A stretch of 28,637 bases of DNA from Porticoccaceae bacterium (GCA_023228865.1 JALOAH010000059.1:1-28637); one strand, 5' to 3'; positions 15,616 through 24,482 are shown, numbered from the stretch's first letter. The notes: generated from the letters alone by a model not told the origin. A program made the numbers and translations.

Positions 15616-16155
15616 ATGTTACAGCTGGAAAAATGCGGTCTTATGGTGGTGGATGTCCAGGGCAAGCTGGCGAGAATGGTGCATGAGAGCGAAAAAATCA
15701 TCGCCAATACGGCAATATTGATTCAGGCTTGCAAGGTATTGTCCCTGCCAATTATCTGGCTCGAACAATATCCGCAAGGGTTGGGGGAGACGGTTCCAGA
15801 ATTGTCGTTATTGTTGGCGGATTACCAGCCGCTGACAAAGCACACCTTCAATGGCTGCGCCGATTCCGCCATCAATAAAGCCATTGTTGCCAGTGGCCGC
15901 CAGCAATGGCTCGTTTGTGGTATTGAAGCCCATGTCTGCGTTTACCAGACGGCGATGGGCCTGCTCGCTCAAAATTACCATGTCGAGGTGGTGGCAGATT
16001 GCGTGTCCTCGCGGCTGGCGAGCAATATCGAGCTGGCGCTGGCCAAGCTTAGGGGCAAGGGCGCGGAAATCACCGCTGTGGAAATGTGCATTTATGAACT
16101 GGTGAAGGATTCTCAAAGTCCGCTGTTTAAGCAGATATTGCCTTTTATCAAATGA
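15616..16155 (+). CDS. Isochorismatase-family cysteine hydrolase (YcaC-like)
   Basis: The 179-residue protein has the isochorismatase/nicotinamidase-like hydrolase fold. The catalytic Asp lies in the first strand (LMVVDVQGKL, about residues 8-17), a conserved Lys in LTKHTFNGC, and the nucleophilic Cys in GIEAHVCVYQTAMGLL, preceded by the family cis-peptide region. It is most like the YcaC group of uncharacterised hydrolases and is not an obvious EntB or PncA. The start at 15616 was preferred over the upstream in-frame position 15577 because AGAGG lies nine bases before it. It appears to be a single-gene unit; aidB begins 158 bases downstream. The substrate is unknown. Confidence 0.88.
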   Translation: MLQLEKCGLMVVDVQGKLARMVHESEKIIANTAILIQACKVLSLPIIWLEQYPQGLGETVPELSLLLADYQPLTKHTFNGCADSAINKAIVASGRQQWLVCGIEAHVCVYQTAMGLLAQNYHVEVVADCVSSRLASNIELALAKLRGKGAEITAVEMCIYELVKDSQSPLFKQILPFIK

Positions 16156-16255
16156 ACAACAGCAGTTTCCCCGTTGCTACAAATAACCCGGAGCAATAAA
16201 AATAAACATTCGGTTGTTGCGGCACAGTTTTTCATAAACAGTTGCGCTGGGGTTA

Positions 16256-16274
16256 ATTTTTCCGTCGGAAAAAT
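16256..16274. promoter_or_regulatory. Perfect palindrome upstream of aidB
   Basis: ATTTTTCCGTCGGAAAAAT forms perfect 8-bp arms around GTC, centred 48 bases before the aidB ATG and about 110 bases after the hydrolase stop. It may be an operator for aidB. A terminator role for the hydrolase gene is less likely because the stem is mostly A/T. Confidence 0.4.
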
Positions 16275-16313
16275 CGCCAGAACTTGACTATCCTTCACGG
16301 AGCAGGAGGTCGA

Positions 16314-17999
16314 ATGGCAAGCTCAAAAATCACCGATAATGCGGGCGCCCAGGCGGTGGACAATCAGGCCGGATTTCCGCCGCAAAGAAATCTCTTTGCC
16401 ACCGATCCCCTGTTGCAAGGCATTATGGCGACCGCGAACTCGGCCTGGGCGCTGCCCTGGCTGACGGATTTCGGCGAACTGATGGGGCGGGACAGCACCC
16501 TGGCGCTGGCCAATGCCGCCAATCGCTTTGTTCCCCAATTGCACAGCTACGATGGCTTTGGCCGTCGAATCGACGAGGTTGAGTACCATCCCGCCTACCA
16601 CCAGCTGATGGCAATGGTCATTGAGAACGGTGTCCATTCCGTGGCCTGGACGGCACCATCTTCCGGCCACAAAGTTCATGCTGCCCTCGAATATCTGTTT
16701 GCCCAGGTTGAAGGCGGTGTCTGTTGTCCCCTGACCATGACCTATGCGGCATTGCCGGTGCTAAAAAAGTCGCCGTCGCTGAGCCGCCAGTGGCAGCCCA
16801 GGCTGCTTGCCAATAGCTACGATGGTGACTACAAACCCTTTTTTGAAAAAGCCGGTGTCACCCTGGGTATGGCAATGACCGAAAAACAGGGTGGTTCCGA
16901 TCTGCGCAGCAATGCCACGGCGGCAAAACATCTGGAAGGGGATCTGTACGCCCTTCACGGCCACAAGTGGTTTTGTTCCGCGCCCATGTCGGACGGTTTT
17001 CTCACCTTGGCCAATGCCAGGGAAGGCCTTAGTTGCTTTCTGGTGCCGCGCTGGCGACCCGATGGCGAGCGCAATCCCTTTTATATCCAGCGCTTGAAAG
17101 ACAAGCTGGGCAATCGCTCCAATGCCTCGGCAGAAATTGAGTATAAAAACACCTGGGGATATTTGCTGGGGGAACCCGGTCGCGGTATTGCCACCATTAT
17201 GGCCATGGTCAAGCATACCCGCCTGGATACCTGTGTCGCCCCTGTGGCGCTGATGCGTCAGGCTTTTGTTCACGCTGTACACAATGCCCGCCATCGCCGC
17301 GCTTTTGGCAAAACACTGATCGACCAGCCGTTGATGACAACAGTGCTGGCGGATCTGGGTATCGAACTGAAGGCGGCAATGGCACTGGTTTTTGCCATTG
17401 CCGACAGCTTTGATGACATGGCTGAGGGTGATGATGAGGATGAGCCTTTCACCAGACTGGCGGCGGCACTGGGCAAATTTTTACTCAACAAGCTGGCGCC
17501 GGCCTATGTTTGCGAATGCCTGGAATTACTTGGCGGCAACGGCTATGTGGAGGAGTCGGTGCTGCCAAGACTGTATCGGGAGGCGCCGCTCAATGGCATC
17601 TGGGAGGGTTCTGGCAATGTTATTTGCCTCGATGTAATGCGCAGCCTCAGCCAGTTTCCCCACTGCCTGGACATATTTATGGAGAGGATTTCGCCGGCGA
17701 TTTCCCAGTATCCGCCAGCGGCGACCCTGGCCAATGCGCTAACACAGCGGTTGCGACAAGACAAATGTCGCCTTGTCGATAACCAGGCTGGCGCCCGCTA
17801 TATTGCCCAGATCATGGCGCGGCTGTGGCAGTGCGCGCTCTTGGCAACAAATACCGAGAGTACCACTGCCGACCTCTTTTGCCGGTCTCAGCTCGAGAAT
17901 AGCCATGGCGGTATTTATGGGGCTGCGCCAATGGCACCTGCCATGGCCGCTAAAATTATTGATGCCATGGCCATTGATTCTGCGGTTGCACAGGGATAA
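16314..17999 (+). CDS. aidB: AidB-like acyl-CoA dehydrogenase (adaptive response to alkylation)
   Basis: The 561-residue flavoprotein is close in length and motif order to E. coli AidB. Shared blocks include FHPAYH-type [38 protein letters not shown] (about 192-207), [48 protein letters not shown] and the signature [17 protein letters not shown]. AidB belongs to the acyl-CoA dehydrogenase superfamily, binds FAD and DNA, and is induced in the Ada response to DNA alkylation in E. coli; the enzymatic role remains unclear. The start at 16314 has GGAGG upstream, whereas an in-frame start at 16284 does not. No ada or alkylation-repair gene is adjacent here, so the stress link is by homology only. 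ychJ follows 53 bases later on the same strand. Confidence 0.9.
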   Translation: MASSKITDNAGAQAVDNQAGFPPQRNLFATDPLLQGIMATANSAWALPWLTDFGELMGRDSTLALANAANRFVPQLHSYDGFGRRIDEVEYHPAYHQLMAMVIENGVHSVAWTAPSSGHKVHAALEYLFAQVEGGVCCPLTMTYAALPVLKKSPSLSRQWQPRLLANSYDGDYKPFFEKAGVTLGMAMTEKQGGSDLRSNATAAKHLEGDLYALHGHKWFCSAPMSDGFLTLANAREGLSCFLVPRWRPDGERNPFYIQRLKDKLGNRSNASAEIEYKNTWGYLLGEPGRGIATIMAMVKHTRLDTCVAPVALMRQAFVHAVHNARHRRAFGKTLIDQPLMTTVLADLGIELKAAMALVFAIADSFDDMAEGDDEDEPFTRLAAALGKFLLNKLAPAYVCECLELLGGNGYVEESVLPRLYREAPLNGIWEGSGNVICLDVMRSLSQFPHCLDIFMERISPAISQYPPAATLANALTQRLRQDKCRLVDNQAGARYIAQIMARLWQCALLATNTESTTADLFCRSQLENSHGGIYGAAPMAPAMAAKIIDAMAIDSAVAQG

Positions 18000-18052
18000 A
18001 AACCCGGGCAAAGTGCCGAATTACTTTTTCTCGGGATTGTCTTGCCTGCGTT

Positions 18053-18520
18053 ATGAACGAAAAAACAGCCAATGATTTTTGTGTCTGCGGCAGTGGTAAG
18101 AGTTACGCCAACTGTTGCTTGCCCTTCCATTCCGGGGCGGAGATACCGCCTTCTCCCGAGGGGCTGATGCGCTCCCGCTACAGCGCCTATTGCCATCGTC
18201 TCAACGACTATCTGCTGGCCACCTGGCATCGGCAAACCAGGCCTGAAGTGCTCAATCTTGACGCTATGCCCCAGTGGGCATCCCTGCGGGTATTGGCCGC
18301 ATCTACCCAGGGAGAGCGGGGCAGCGTTCATTTTCAGGGGTTTTATGCGCTGGCTGACAACTGGGGATGCCTGGAAGAAATCTCAGAGTTTAGCCGGAAA
18401 AATGGCCGTTGGTATTATGTGTCGGGGGATGTCAAAGACACCGTATTCAAACCGGGGCGCAACGATATTTGCCCCTGTGGCAGTGGTAAAAAATACAAAC
18501 AGTGCTGCCTGCGGCGCTGA
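18053..18520 (+). CDS. ychJ: YchJ-family protein with two SEC-C zinc motifs
   Basis: The 155-residue protein has an N-terminal SEC-C motif ([13 protein letters not shown], about residues 10-22), a central NTF2-like region (about 38-130, starting [20 protein letters not shown]) and a second SEC-C motif at the C-terminus ([13 protein letters not shown], about 140-152). Each SEC-C motif binds zinc in a C-x-C-x8-C-C pattern, as in the tail of SecA. The domain order and length are those of YchJ (UPF0225), whose function is not established. It lies 53 bases after aidB on the same strand and may be co-transcribed with it, although its own ribosome binding site is weak. Confidence 0.92.
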   Translation: MNEKTANDFCVCGSGKSYANCCLPFHSGAEIPPSPEGLMRSRYSAYCHRLNDYLLATWHRQTRPEVLNLDAMPQWASLRVLAASTQGERGSVHFQGFYALADNWGCLEEISEFSRKNGRWYYVSGDVKDTVFKPGRNDICPCGSGKKYKQCCLRR

Positions 18521-18557
18521 ATTTTTGAATAGTGGCGCCGGTTGATTTTCTTCCGGT

Positions 18558-18581
18558 AAAAAAAAGACCCCCGAAGGGGCC
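18558..18581 (-). terminator. Intrinsic terminator with UUCG loop, minus strand
   Basis: Read on the minus strand, GGCCCC-TTCG-GGGGTC (18581 to 18566) forms a 6-bp GC-rich stem (one G-T pair) with a UUCG tetraloop, followed at once by eight Ts (18565 to 18558). This is a strong intrinsic terminator for the leftward envelope-gene unit (18792-19793). It also lies 38 bases beyond ychJ but has no T run in that direction. Confidence 0.85.
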
Positions 18582-18651
18582 AAAGTAAAGGATCGATTGC
18601 GAGCCCCTGAGTTTGTTGTTCCGCTCTAGAGCCTGCCAATGAGGTGTGTCA

Positions 18652-18784
18652 AGAATGGCGCTGACTTAGCGCCACAATCACGATTTTCGTCATTCCCGCG
18701 CAGGCGACAATCCGGTTTTTTCAGGGTATCGAGACCCTTAGATTCCCGCCTGCGCGGGAATGACGGCTTAAATCAGTGCCGTTC
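18652..18784. repeat. MITE-like inverted-repeat element
   Basis: CGTCATTCCCGCGCAGGCG (18688-18706) and its exact complement (18747-18765) form a perfect 19-bp stem. A 40-base central part contains a nested AGGGT/ACCCT stem. Imperfect outer arms (about 18652-18668 and 18768-18784) extend the symmetry. The core and the trailing GGGAATGACGGCTTAA are shared with the hairpin at 12055-12090, so at least two copies exist in the window. It carries no ORF and sits between the DUF1328-like gene and its likely terminator. Confidence 0.65.
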
Positions 18785-18791
18785 GCGTGTG

Positions 18792-18962
18792 CTAAAACTG
18801 CTTGGCTCCGGGCGGTTTACTGATCATCAACCAGGTAACCCCCAGCAGAAGGTTGCCCAGAGTGATCAGCGAGCCGTGGGCAAAAATATCGATAATGCCG
18901 AGAAAACCCATGGTTGCCGCCACTAATGCGATAGTGAAAAATGCCGTTGACCAATGCCACAT
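18792..18962 (-). CDS. Small DUF1328-like membrane protein, 56 aa
   Basis: From the ATG at 18962 the frame encodes MWHWSTAFFTIALVAATMGF, then LGIIDIFAHGSLITLGNLLL and a short polar tail. Two hydrophobic segments, an aromatic N-terminus and the IALVAATMGFLG block match the pattern of DUF1328/YtjA small inner-membrane proteins, including their length of 50-60 residues. GGAGG seven to eight bases before this ATG is the best ribosome binding site in the area and decides the start; the longer frame to 19085 overlaps the lipoprotein gene. It is the last gene of a leftward unit, 34 bases after the lipoprotein gene. YtjA-type proteins have no established function. Confidence 0.75.
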   Translation of the reverse strand: MWHWSTAFFTIALVAATMGFLGIIDIFAHGSLITLGNLLLGVTWLMISKPPGAKQF

Positions 18963-18996
18963 CGGTTTTTCCTCCGCCAAAGCCTTTTTCGAGTCC

Positions 18997-19194
18997 TCAG
19001 CAGTTATTGCTGCCGTTGTCGACGCAATCCTGCAATTTATAGCCGCCGGGACTAGTAGCGGTTTCTTCCGTGGTTGTTGCGCCATCGTTCACTGTCGCTT
19101 CAGGGCGTTCCGGGATTTCTTGTTCGCAGGCGCTGAGGGCGAGGGTCATTGCTGTCAGCGCTGGCAGCCATTTAATGGGGTTGCGTGTTCTCAT
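18997..19194 (-). CDS. Small lipoprotein, 65 aa
   Basis: MRTRNPIKWLPALTAMTLAL is followed by S-A-C, a clear lipoprotein signal with lipidated Cys23. The mature part has about 43 residues, acidic and Thr/Glu-rich, and ends G-Y-K-L-Q-D-C-V-D-N-G-S-N-N-C with two cysteines that could form a disulfide. The signal-peptide architecture is convincing, but the family is not recognised. AGGAAATATTTT precedes the ATG. It lies 35 bases behind the outer-membrane barrel gene and 34 bases before the DUF1328-like gene, so the three genes form one envelope operon. Its location is likely the outer membrane inner leaflet, since no Asp follows the Cys to retain it in the inner membrane. Confidence 0.75.
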   Translation of the reverse strand: MRTRNPIKWLPALTAMTLALSACEQEIPERPEATVNDGATTTEETATSPGGYKLQDCVDNGSNNC

Positions 19195-19229
19195 AAAATA
19201 TTTCCTGTTACTGTTGGCAGATTTGTCGG

Positions 19230-19793
19230 TCAGAAACTGTAGCGCACACCCAGGGTGAGGGTGTCGAGGTCAGTGTCCTTGTCCCTGAGGGGTTGCGGAA
19301 AATCACTGTGGTCAAACTCAATGTCGTAGCGCTTATATTCTGCGGTGATAGCAAGGGCATGGCTGATATCAAATTTTGTGCCGACACCGTAGAAAATACT
19401 GTCGTCGTCAAAGCTGCGGTTTATGTTGGCGGCACTGACATCGCCGTCCCACCAGAACTGGCCAGCTTTGGCGTAAATGGCAAAACTGTCGCTCACCGGA
19501 AGTTGGCCGACCAGGCTGATGCCGGTGCCGTCCACATCGGCGGATGCAAGGCTGGAACCATAGGAACCGAAATCGCTGTAATTGCCTTCGACACTGATAT
19601 AGGGAGTGATCTGATAGCCGAGGACAATTTCATAGAGATCATTTTCATCGTCAAAATCTCCCCCTCTCGCTTTGTAGCCACCGTAGTTTGCGCCCAGGTA
19701 AAAACCTTGGCCGCTGCTGCCAGCCTGTTGAGCCATCACCAGCCCGGAGGGCAGCAGTGCGGCGGCGAGGGTGAATATTTGCAGTGTTTTCAT
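19230..19793 (-). CDS. Outer-membrane beta-barrel protein (OmpA-like/OMP_b-brl), 187 aa
   Basis: MKTLQIFTLAAALLPSGLVM ending A-Q is a signal peptide. The mature part alternates polar and hydrophobic residues in about eight strands (GFYLGANYGGYKA, YEIVLGYQITPYISVEGNYSD, FAIYAKAGQFWWDG, DSIFYGVGTKFDI, ALAITAEYKRYDIEF) and ends with TLGVRYSF, the C-terminal Phe recognised by the barrel assembly machinery. This is the small eight-stranded barrel class without a peptidoglycan-binding domain. The ATG at 19793 was chosen over the longer frame to 19865 because AGGAAG lies nine to ten bases upstream and it begins the signal peptide. It heads the unit running to 18792. A hairpin separates it from the EF-hand gene. 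Ligand and role are unknown. Confidence 0.85.
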   Translation of the reverse strand: MKTLQIFTLAAALLPSGLVMAQQAGSSGQGFYLGANYGGYKARGGDFDDENDLYEIVLGYQITPYISVEGNYSDFGSYGSSLASADVDGTGISLVGQLPVSDSFAIYAKAGQFWWDGDVSAANINRSFDDDSIFYGVGTKFDISHALAITAEYKRYDIEFDHSDFPQPLRDKDTDLDTLTLGVRYSF

Positions 19794-19826
19794 CGCTACG
19801 TCTTCCTGATGTTGTTTGCAGTCAAA

Positions 19827-19862
19827 GGGCTGCCGAGTTTGCCCAGGCGCTGTCGGCAGCCC
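19827..19862 (-). terminator. Hairpin between the EF-hand and outer-membrane barrel genes
   Basis: GGGCTGCCGA (19827-19836) and TCGGCAGCCC (19853-19862) make a perfect 10-bp stem with a 16-base loop, beginning 25 bases past the EF-hand gene's stop on the minus strand. Only TTT follows, so it may be a partial terminator that lets some transcription continue into the barrel gene. Confidence 0.6.
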
Positions 19863-19886
19863 CAAGTGATTTCACCTTAGCGCGGG

Positions 19887-20189
19887 TTATGGCGTATATT
19901 TTTCGGCGCCTTGGCTGTCGTCGCTGGCCGGGGTGGAGCTGGTGGCCAGAGCGAGAAACTCATCAAGGTCGAGACTGCCGTCGCCGTTGACGTCGAGATG
20001 GCTGAAGCTGGAGTCGCTCAGCCCTGTTGTGCTGGTTTCTGTTTTGCTTAGGGATTGGCTTTTGTCCGTATCCAGCTCTTGGAACATGGTGGTGTATTTC
20101 TCGATCAGCGCCTTGGGGCTGGTGGTTTCCGCTGCCAGGGCTGCGCCACTGATGGTCAGAGCCAGTGCCGAAGTTAGCAAGTATTTCAT
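19887..20189 (-). CDS. Secreted EF-hand calcium-binding protein, 100 aa
   Basis: MKYLLTSALALTISGAALAA is a Sec signal peptide cleaved near residue 20, so the protein acts in the periplasm or outside. The second EF-hand loop is canonical (D66-V-N-G-D-G-S-L-D-L-D-E77). The first (D40-T-D-K-S-Q-S-L-S-K-T-E51) keeps acidic positions 1, 3 and 12 but has Gln in place of Gly, so it may bind weakly. The start at 20189 has AAGGAG upstream; a TTG further out is unlikely. Its promoter is a perfect sigma-54 element (20261-20276) next to the divergent glrK-qseG-glrR operon, which suggests GlrR control. EF-hand pairs of this type are seen in periplasmic calcium-responsive proteins; the exact role is unknown. 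Confidence 0.88.
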   Translation of the reverse strand: MKYLLTSALALTISGAALAAETTSPKALIEKYTTMFQELDTDKSQSLSKTETSTTGLSDSSFSHLDVNGDGSLDLDEFLALATSSTPASDDSQGAEKYTP

Positions 20190-20260
20190 GGTGTGCTCCT
20201 TTTTCCTGTCTTGGGTAAATGGGTCATGGTCGTGGAACCTGACTGGTGCACCCCTGGTAT

Positions 20261-20276
20261 AGCAATCGCCGTGCCA
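20261..20276 (-). promoter_or_regulatory. Sigma-54 (-24/-12) promoter of the EF-hand gene
   Basis: On the minus strand TGGCACGGCGATTGCT matches the sigma-54 consensus TGGCACG-N4-TTGCW at every fixed position, with the invariant GG and GC ten bases apart. The predicted start near 20250 gives a leader of about 60 bases to the ATG at 20189. The element is read only toward the EF-hand gene. Confidence 0.88.
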
Positions 20277-20338
20277 TAAAAATAAATACATATTTTTCAA
20301 ATAGTTATATTATTTTTGCCGATAGGAGATCGGATTTT

Positions 20339-20421
20339 TGTTGCAAAAAGGCAACATAAAATCCTTTTAAAAATAAAAAATCAATAAAATCAATAAGTTT
20401 TAATGTTGTTTATTTGCAACA
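20339..20421 (-). promoter_or_regulatory. Candidate enhancer sites for GlrR, with an IHF-like site
   Basis: Two dyads TGTTG-N8-CAACA lie at 20339-20356 and 20404-20421, 65 bases apart and about 97 and 162 bases upstream of the predicted sigma-54 start. Their outer TGT-N12-ACA geometry equals that described for enterobacterial GlrR sites (TGTC-N10-GACA). AATCAATAAGTTT at 20388-20400 matches the IHF consensus at all but the last position. The region is strongly A/T-rich. The sites also lie 65-147 bases upstream of glrK, so they could affect that operon. Confidence 0.65.
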
Positions 20422-20485
20422 TTGAGTTTTTCAGGCACACTGTGCTCTCCACAAACACAGAACTAACACAGGGACTGTAGCGGCG

Positions 20486-21922
20486 ATGAAACCTTTGTTG
20501 AGACGCTTTTCTCTGCTTCAACAGTGGGTTGGAGCGACGTTTCTCGCTATTTTGCCGCTGCTGGTGGCGGTATCTTATGCGGCGCTGGAGCTTCAGGAGC
20601 AGACCCAGCGCCAACGCCAGTTGGTTCAGGGTATGGATCAGCTTAGCAACAGTAACCTGGCGCTATCCGATGACGTCAAGGAGCTGGTGCGTTCGGCGCG
20701 GCAATATTTATTGCTGCGGGATAGCCGGTTTCTCGCTATTTATCGCCAGAAAAACGCCAGCCTTAAAGCCAGTGCGGCGAAATTGAAAAACCAGCTTCCC
20801 GAAGCCAATAATCATCACTGGCTGGATGAAATGGCGAAAACCGCCGATGACGTTGATGGGTTGCTGGCGGGCGACACTGCTCCCAGCCAGACCCAGTTAT
20901 CTGTACCCCTGCAAAATCTGGTGACGTTAAACGAGCAGCTGACCCAGGGGGTTAGTGACCACCGCCGCACTTCGGTGCAGGCGGGAGAAGACCAGTTCAA
21001 TCGCATTGTCGATCAGCTCTTTTTATTGACCATGATGGCGCTGCCGGGAACCTTTCTCTTGATGATGATTGGCACCTTTATGGTTTCGCGACCCCTGTGG
21101 CGGCTGAGCGAGGCCATCAGCAGATTGGGGCGCCAGCAGTGGGAAACGCCAATTGCCATAACCGGCCCCGCTGATTTGATGGCGCTGGGGGATAATCTCG
21201 AATGGATGCGCCAGCAGGTGTGCGCCAGTGACCGCCAGAAAACAGCCTTCAGCCAGCACGTTACCCATGAACTGAAAACACCATTGGCGGCGATCATCGA
21301 AGCGGCCAATTTGCTCAACGACGGGGTTCCCGCGCCGCTCCTCAAAGAACAGCAGCCGGTGGTGGACATTCTTGCCGCCAATGCCCGCAATCTGCAGGAT
21401 CTGATTCAGCAACTGATCAATTACAACGCGGTTTCCCACGGCATTGTCACCCACTGTCAGGCGCTTAATATTCGCCAGCACTGCGAAGCTATTCGCCACA
21501 GTCTTGAATCTGCCAATCCCGGCAGGGCTATTGACTGGCATTTTGACGGCGACGGCGACGGCGACAGCGTCTATTGCGATCCACGGCTTCTCGACATGAT
21601 TTTGAGAAATTTAATGGGCAATGGGTTTCAGTTTTGCGCGCCGGGGGGCGCCATCCGGGTTACCTGGGCACAGGATAGCCACAGGTGGCGACTCAGGGTA
21701 ATGGATGATGGCCCGGGTATAGAAGAAAATGAGCTGCCCCATATTTTTACCCCCTTCTACAAAGGTCGCACCGGCCGCCAGAACAAAGTGCCGAAAAATG
21801 GCATAGGGCTCGCCATTGTCAAAGAAAGCGTCAGCTTGCTCAAAGGCGTCATTCGCGTCGACTCCTGTCCAGGCAAGGGGACGACCTTTGAAATTGAATT
21901 TCCCCGCATTCAGGAGACCTGA
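20486..21922 (+). CDS. glrK: Sensor histidine kinase GlrK (QseE)-like
   Basis: The 478-residue inner-membrane kinase has a first membrane segment at about 15-34, a mostly helical periplasmic sensor (about 35-178), a second membrane segment at about 180-200 and a HAMP-like linker. The H-box HVTHELKTP has phospho-acceptor His261. The ATP-binding domain has N-box LRNLMGNGFQF (Asn375), G1 DDGPGIEENELPHIFTPFYKG and G2 GIGLAIVKE. A GACGGC tandem repeat encodes D-G-D-G-D-G-D at 354-360, and the N-box has N-G where most kinases have N-A. The gene is followed after two bases by qseG and then glrR, the order known from enterobacteria, which supports the name. It should phosphorylate GlrR in response to envelope signals; the signal is unknown. 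Confidence 0.9.
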   Translation: MKPLLRRFSLLQQWVGATFLAILPLLVAVSYAALELQEQTQRQRQLVQGMDQLSNSNLALSDDVKELVRSARQYLLLRDSRFLAIYRQKNASLKASAAKLKNQLPEANNHHWLDEMAKTADDVDGLLAGDTAPSQTQLSVPLQNLVTLNEQLTQGVSDHRRTSVQAGEDQFNRIVDQLFLLTMMALPGTFLLMMIGTFMVSRPLWRLSEAISRLGRQQWETPIAITGPADLMALGDNLEWMRQQVCASDRQKTAFSQHVTHELKTPLAAIIEAANLLNDGVPAPLLKEQQPVVDILAANARNLQDLIQQLINYNAVSHGIVTHCQALNIRQHCEAIRHSLESANPGRAIDWHFDGDGDGDSVYCDPRLLDMILRNLMGNGFQFCAPGGAIRVTWAQDSHRWRLRVMDDGPGIEENELPHIFTPFYKGRTGRQNKVPKNGIGLAIVKESVSLLKGVIRVDSCPGKGTTFEIEFPRIQET

Positions 21923-21924
21923 CC

Positions 21925-22436
21925 ATGCGTATCGTTATTATCGGATTATTTGGGGCTCTTATCGCCGCCTGCCAGCCGGGCTTGCTGCGACCAGAGACGG
22001 AGGGCGACCGCCAGGCCATCGACACCGCAGATCAAACGGGCACAGAAAGTGGCGACGGAAGTCATATCAATGGCTGGCTCCTGGAGCGCCAGGCGCTGTG
22101 CAGTCTCACCGCGAATGATCAGCGCCGCCGCCTTGAAGCGCTGGCGCGGAGTCCCAGTGATTCTTTCGCGGCGCTGCAGCGGGTATTTCTGGCGAGCTGC
22201 CGCCCGGAAAGCACCCCTGGTTTGTTGCGGGATGCCCTCAACAGTCTCGATATCAAGCCCTCCTGGACACCGGCGCAGCATGCCCTTCTGGCCATGATGC
22301 GCGACCATGTGCGCAGTTACGGAGTTCTCGAAGAGCGCATTGCCGGTTTGTCCCGGGAGCTGGAAAACACCATTGACGGCATTCGCGAAATTGAAACCGA
22401 CATGGAAAAAATCAACCTCAACAATGGAGTCCGGCC

Positions 22437-22440
<4 letters not shown>
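21925..22440 (+). CDS. qseG: QseG-like lipoprotein of the GlrK-GlrR cassette
   Basis: MRIVIIGLFGALIAAC is a short lipoprotein signal (Cys16). The mature protein is polar and helical, with coiled-coil character toward the C-terminus (residues 135-165, LEERIAGLSRELENTIDGIR). At 171 residues it is shorter than enterobacterial QseG (YfhG). Sequence alone does not identify it strongly; the name rests on its position between glrK and glrR, its lipid anchor and its helical C-terminus. In E. coli QseG contacts the sensor kinase and stimulates it. It starts two bases after the glrK stop, and its TGA overlaps the glrR ATG (ATGA at 22437-22440), so all three genes are translationally linked. Confidence 0.75.
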
Positions 22441-23777
<1,337 letters not shown>

Positions 23778-23963
23778 CTCTAGTCTGCGCCAGAAGGCGG
23801 CGACCTGGCTAACCCTCTGTATTTTGATCGTGACGAAAATATCAGCGCTGGCGCGATAAAATATCGACATTCTGTCGCCAATTTTTTCCGCCTATCCTTT
23901 TCGCGTCGCAGACAAAATTAAAAGCTGTATTCTTCAATCATGACTGAATGTTGGGTGATGATT

Positions 23964-24275
23964 ATGGAATATGAACGCAGAGAAAAAATGCCGCCTATAC
24001 CAGAAAATCTTGATGATTATCTGACCGAAGCGCAGCAGCAGGCTTTGGTGAACATCAAGCGTTTTGGCTGGTCCCTGGCATTTGTGCGGCGCCTGTTTTT
24101 TCAACATCCCATGGTTGTGGTCGTTCAAGCCAATGGCAAACGCTACGGCGTTTTAAATGAAAATGGCACCATCGACCTCGATGCCTGTGTGGTTAGAGAA
24201 GCGTCGCCAGTTGAGGAAAAAGCCGCCCCGGATGATGTCAAAAATATGACGGCACGCCAGAGATTGCGCTGCTGA
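23964..24275 (+). CDS. Conserved gammaproteobacterial hypothetical protein, 103 aa
   Basis: A soluble protein with the layout MEYERREKMPPIPENLDDYL, TEAQQQALVNIKRFGWSLAF, VRRLFFQHPMVVVVQANGKR, then YGVLNENGTIDLDACVVR and a charged tail. The FGWSLAFVRR...P-VVVV...YGVL-ENG pattern is one I associate with short uncharacterised proteins in Pseudomonas-like and marine gammaproteobacteria, but no function is known to me. Three in-frame ATGs exist (23940, 23958, 23964). The last was chosen because GGGTGA lies at a suitable distance and the charged ERRE-M-PPIP block follows directly. The gene stands alone, with a strong terminator about 86 bases after the stop. Confidence 0.75.
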   Translation: MEYERREKMPPIPENLDDYLTEAQQQALVNIKRFGWSLAFVRRLFFQHPMVVVVQANGKRYGVLNENGTIDLDACVVREASPVEEKAAPDDVKNMTARQRLRC

Positions 24276-24360
24276 AAAATAGTTGTTGTCAATTGCGGCA
24301 GCATTTATTTCTCTGCGTTATTTCAGAACAAAGCAGTCAAAAAAACAAGACAGCTAAAAA

Positions 24361-24396
24361 ATAAAAGGGCAGCCAGGGCTGTCCTTTTATTTTTTG
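24361..24396. terminator. Bidirectional intrinsic terminator
   Basis: ATAAAAGGGCAGC (24361-24373) pairs with GCTGTCCTTTTAT (24378-24390) around CAGG, with one G-T pair. T runs follow on the plus strand, and A runs precede it, giving T runs on the minus strand. It lies between the conserved hypothetical (+) and the copper receptor gene (-) and should stop both. Confidence 0.88.
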
Positions 24397-24482
24397 GTTC
24401 TGTTGCTGATTTCAATTAGCCGGAATATTGCACTCGGACAAAACTGGAATTTCAGAATGTCCGGGTAGTCTGATAACTGCAT

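Noticed and set aside
20430..20450. GGCACA...TGC-like sequence upstream of glrK as a second sigma-54 promoter
   Set aside because: The GG to GC spacing is eight bases instead of ten, and the TTGC block is missing.
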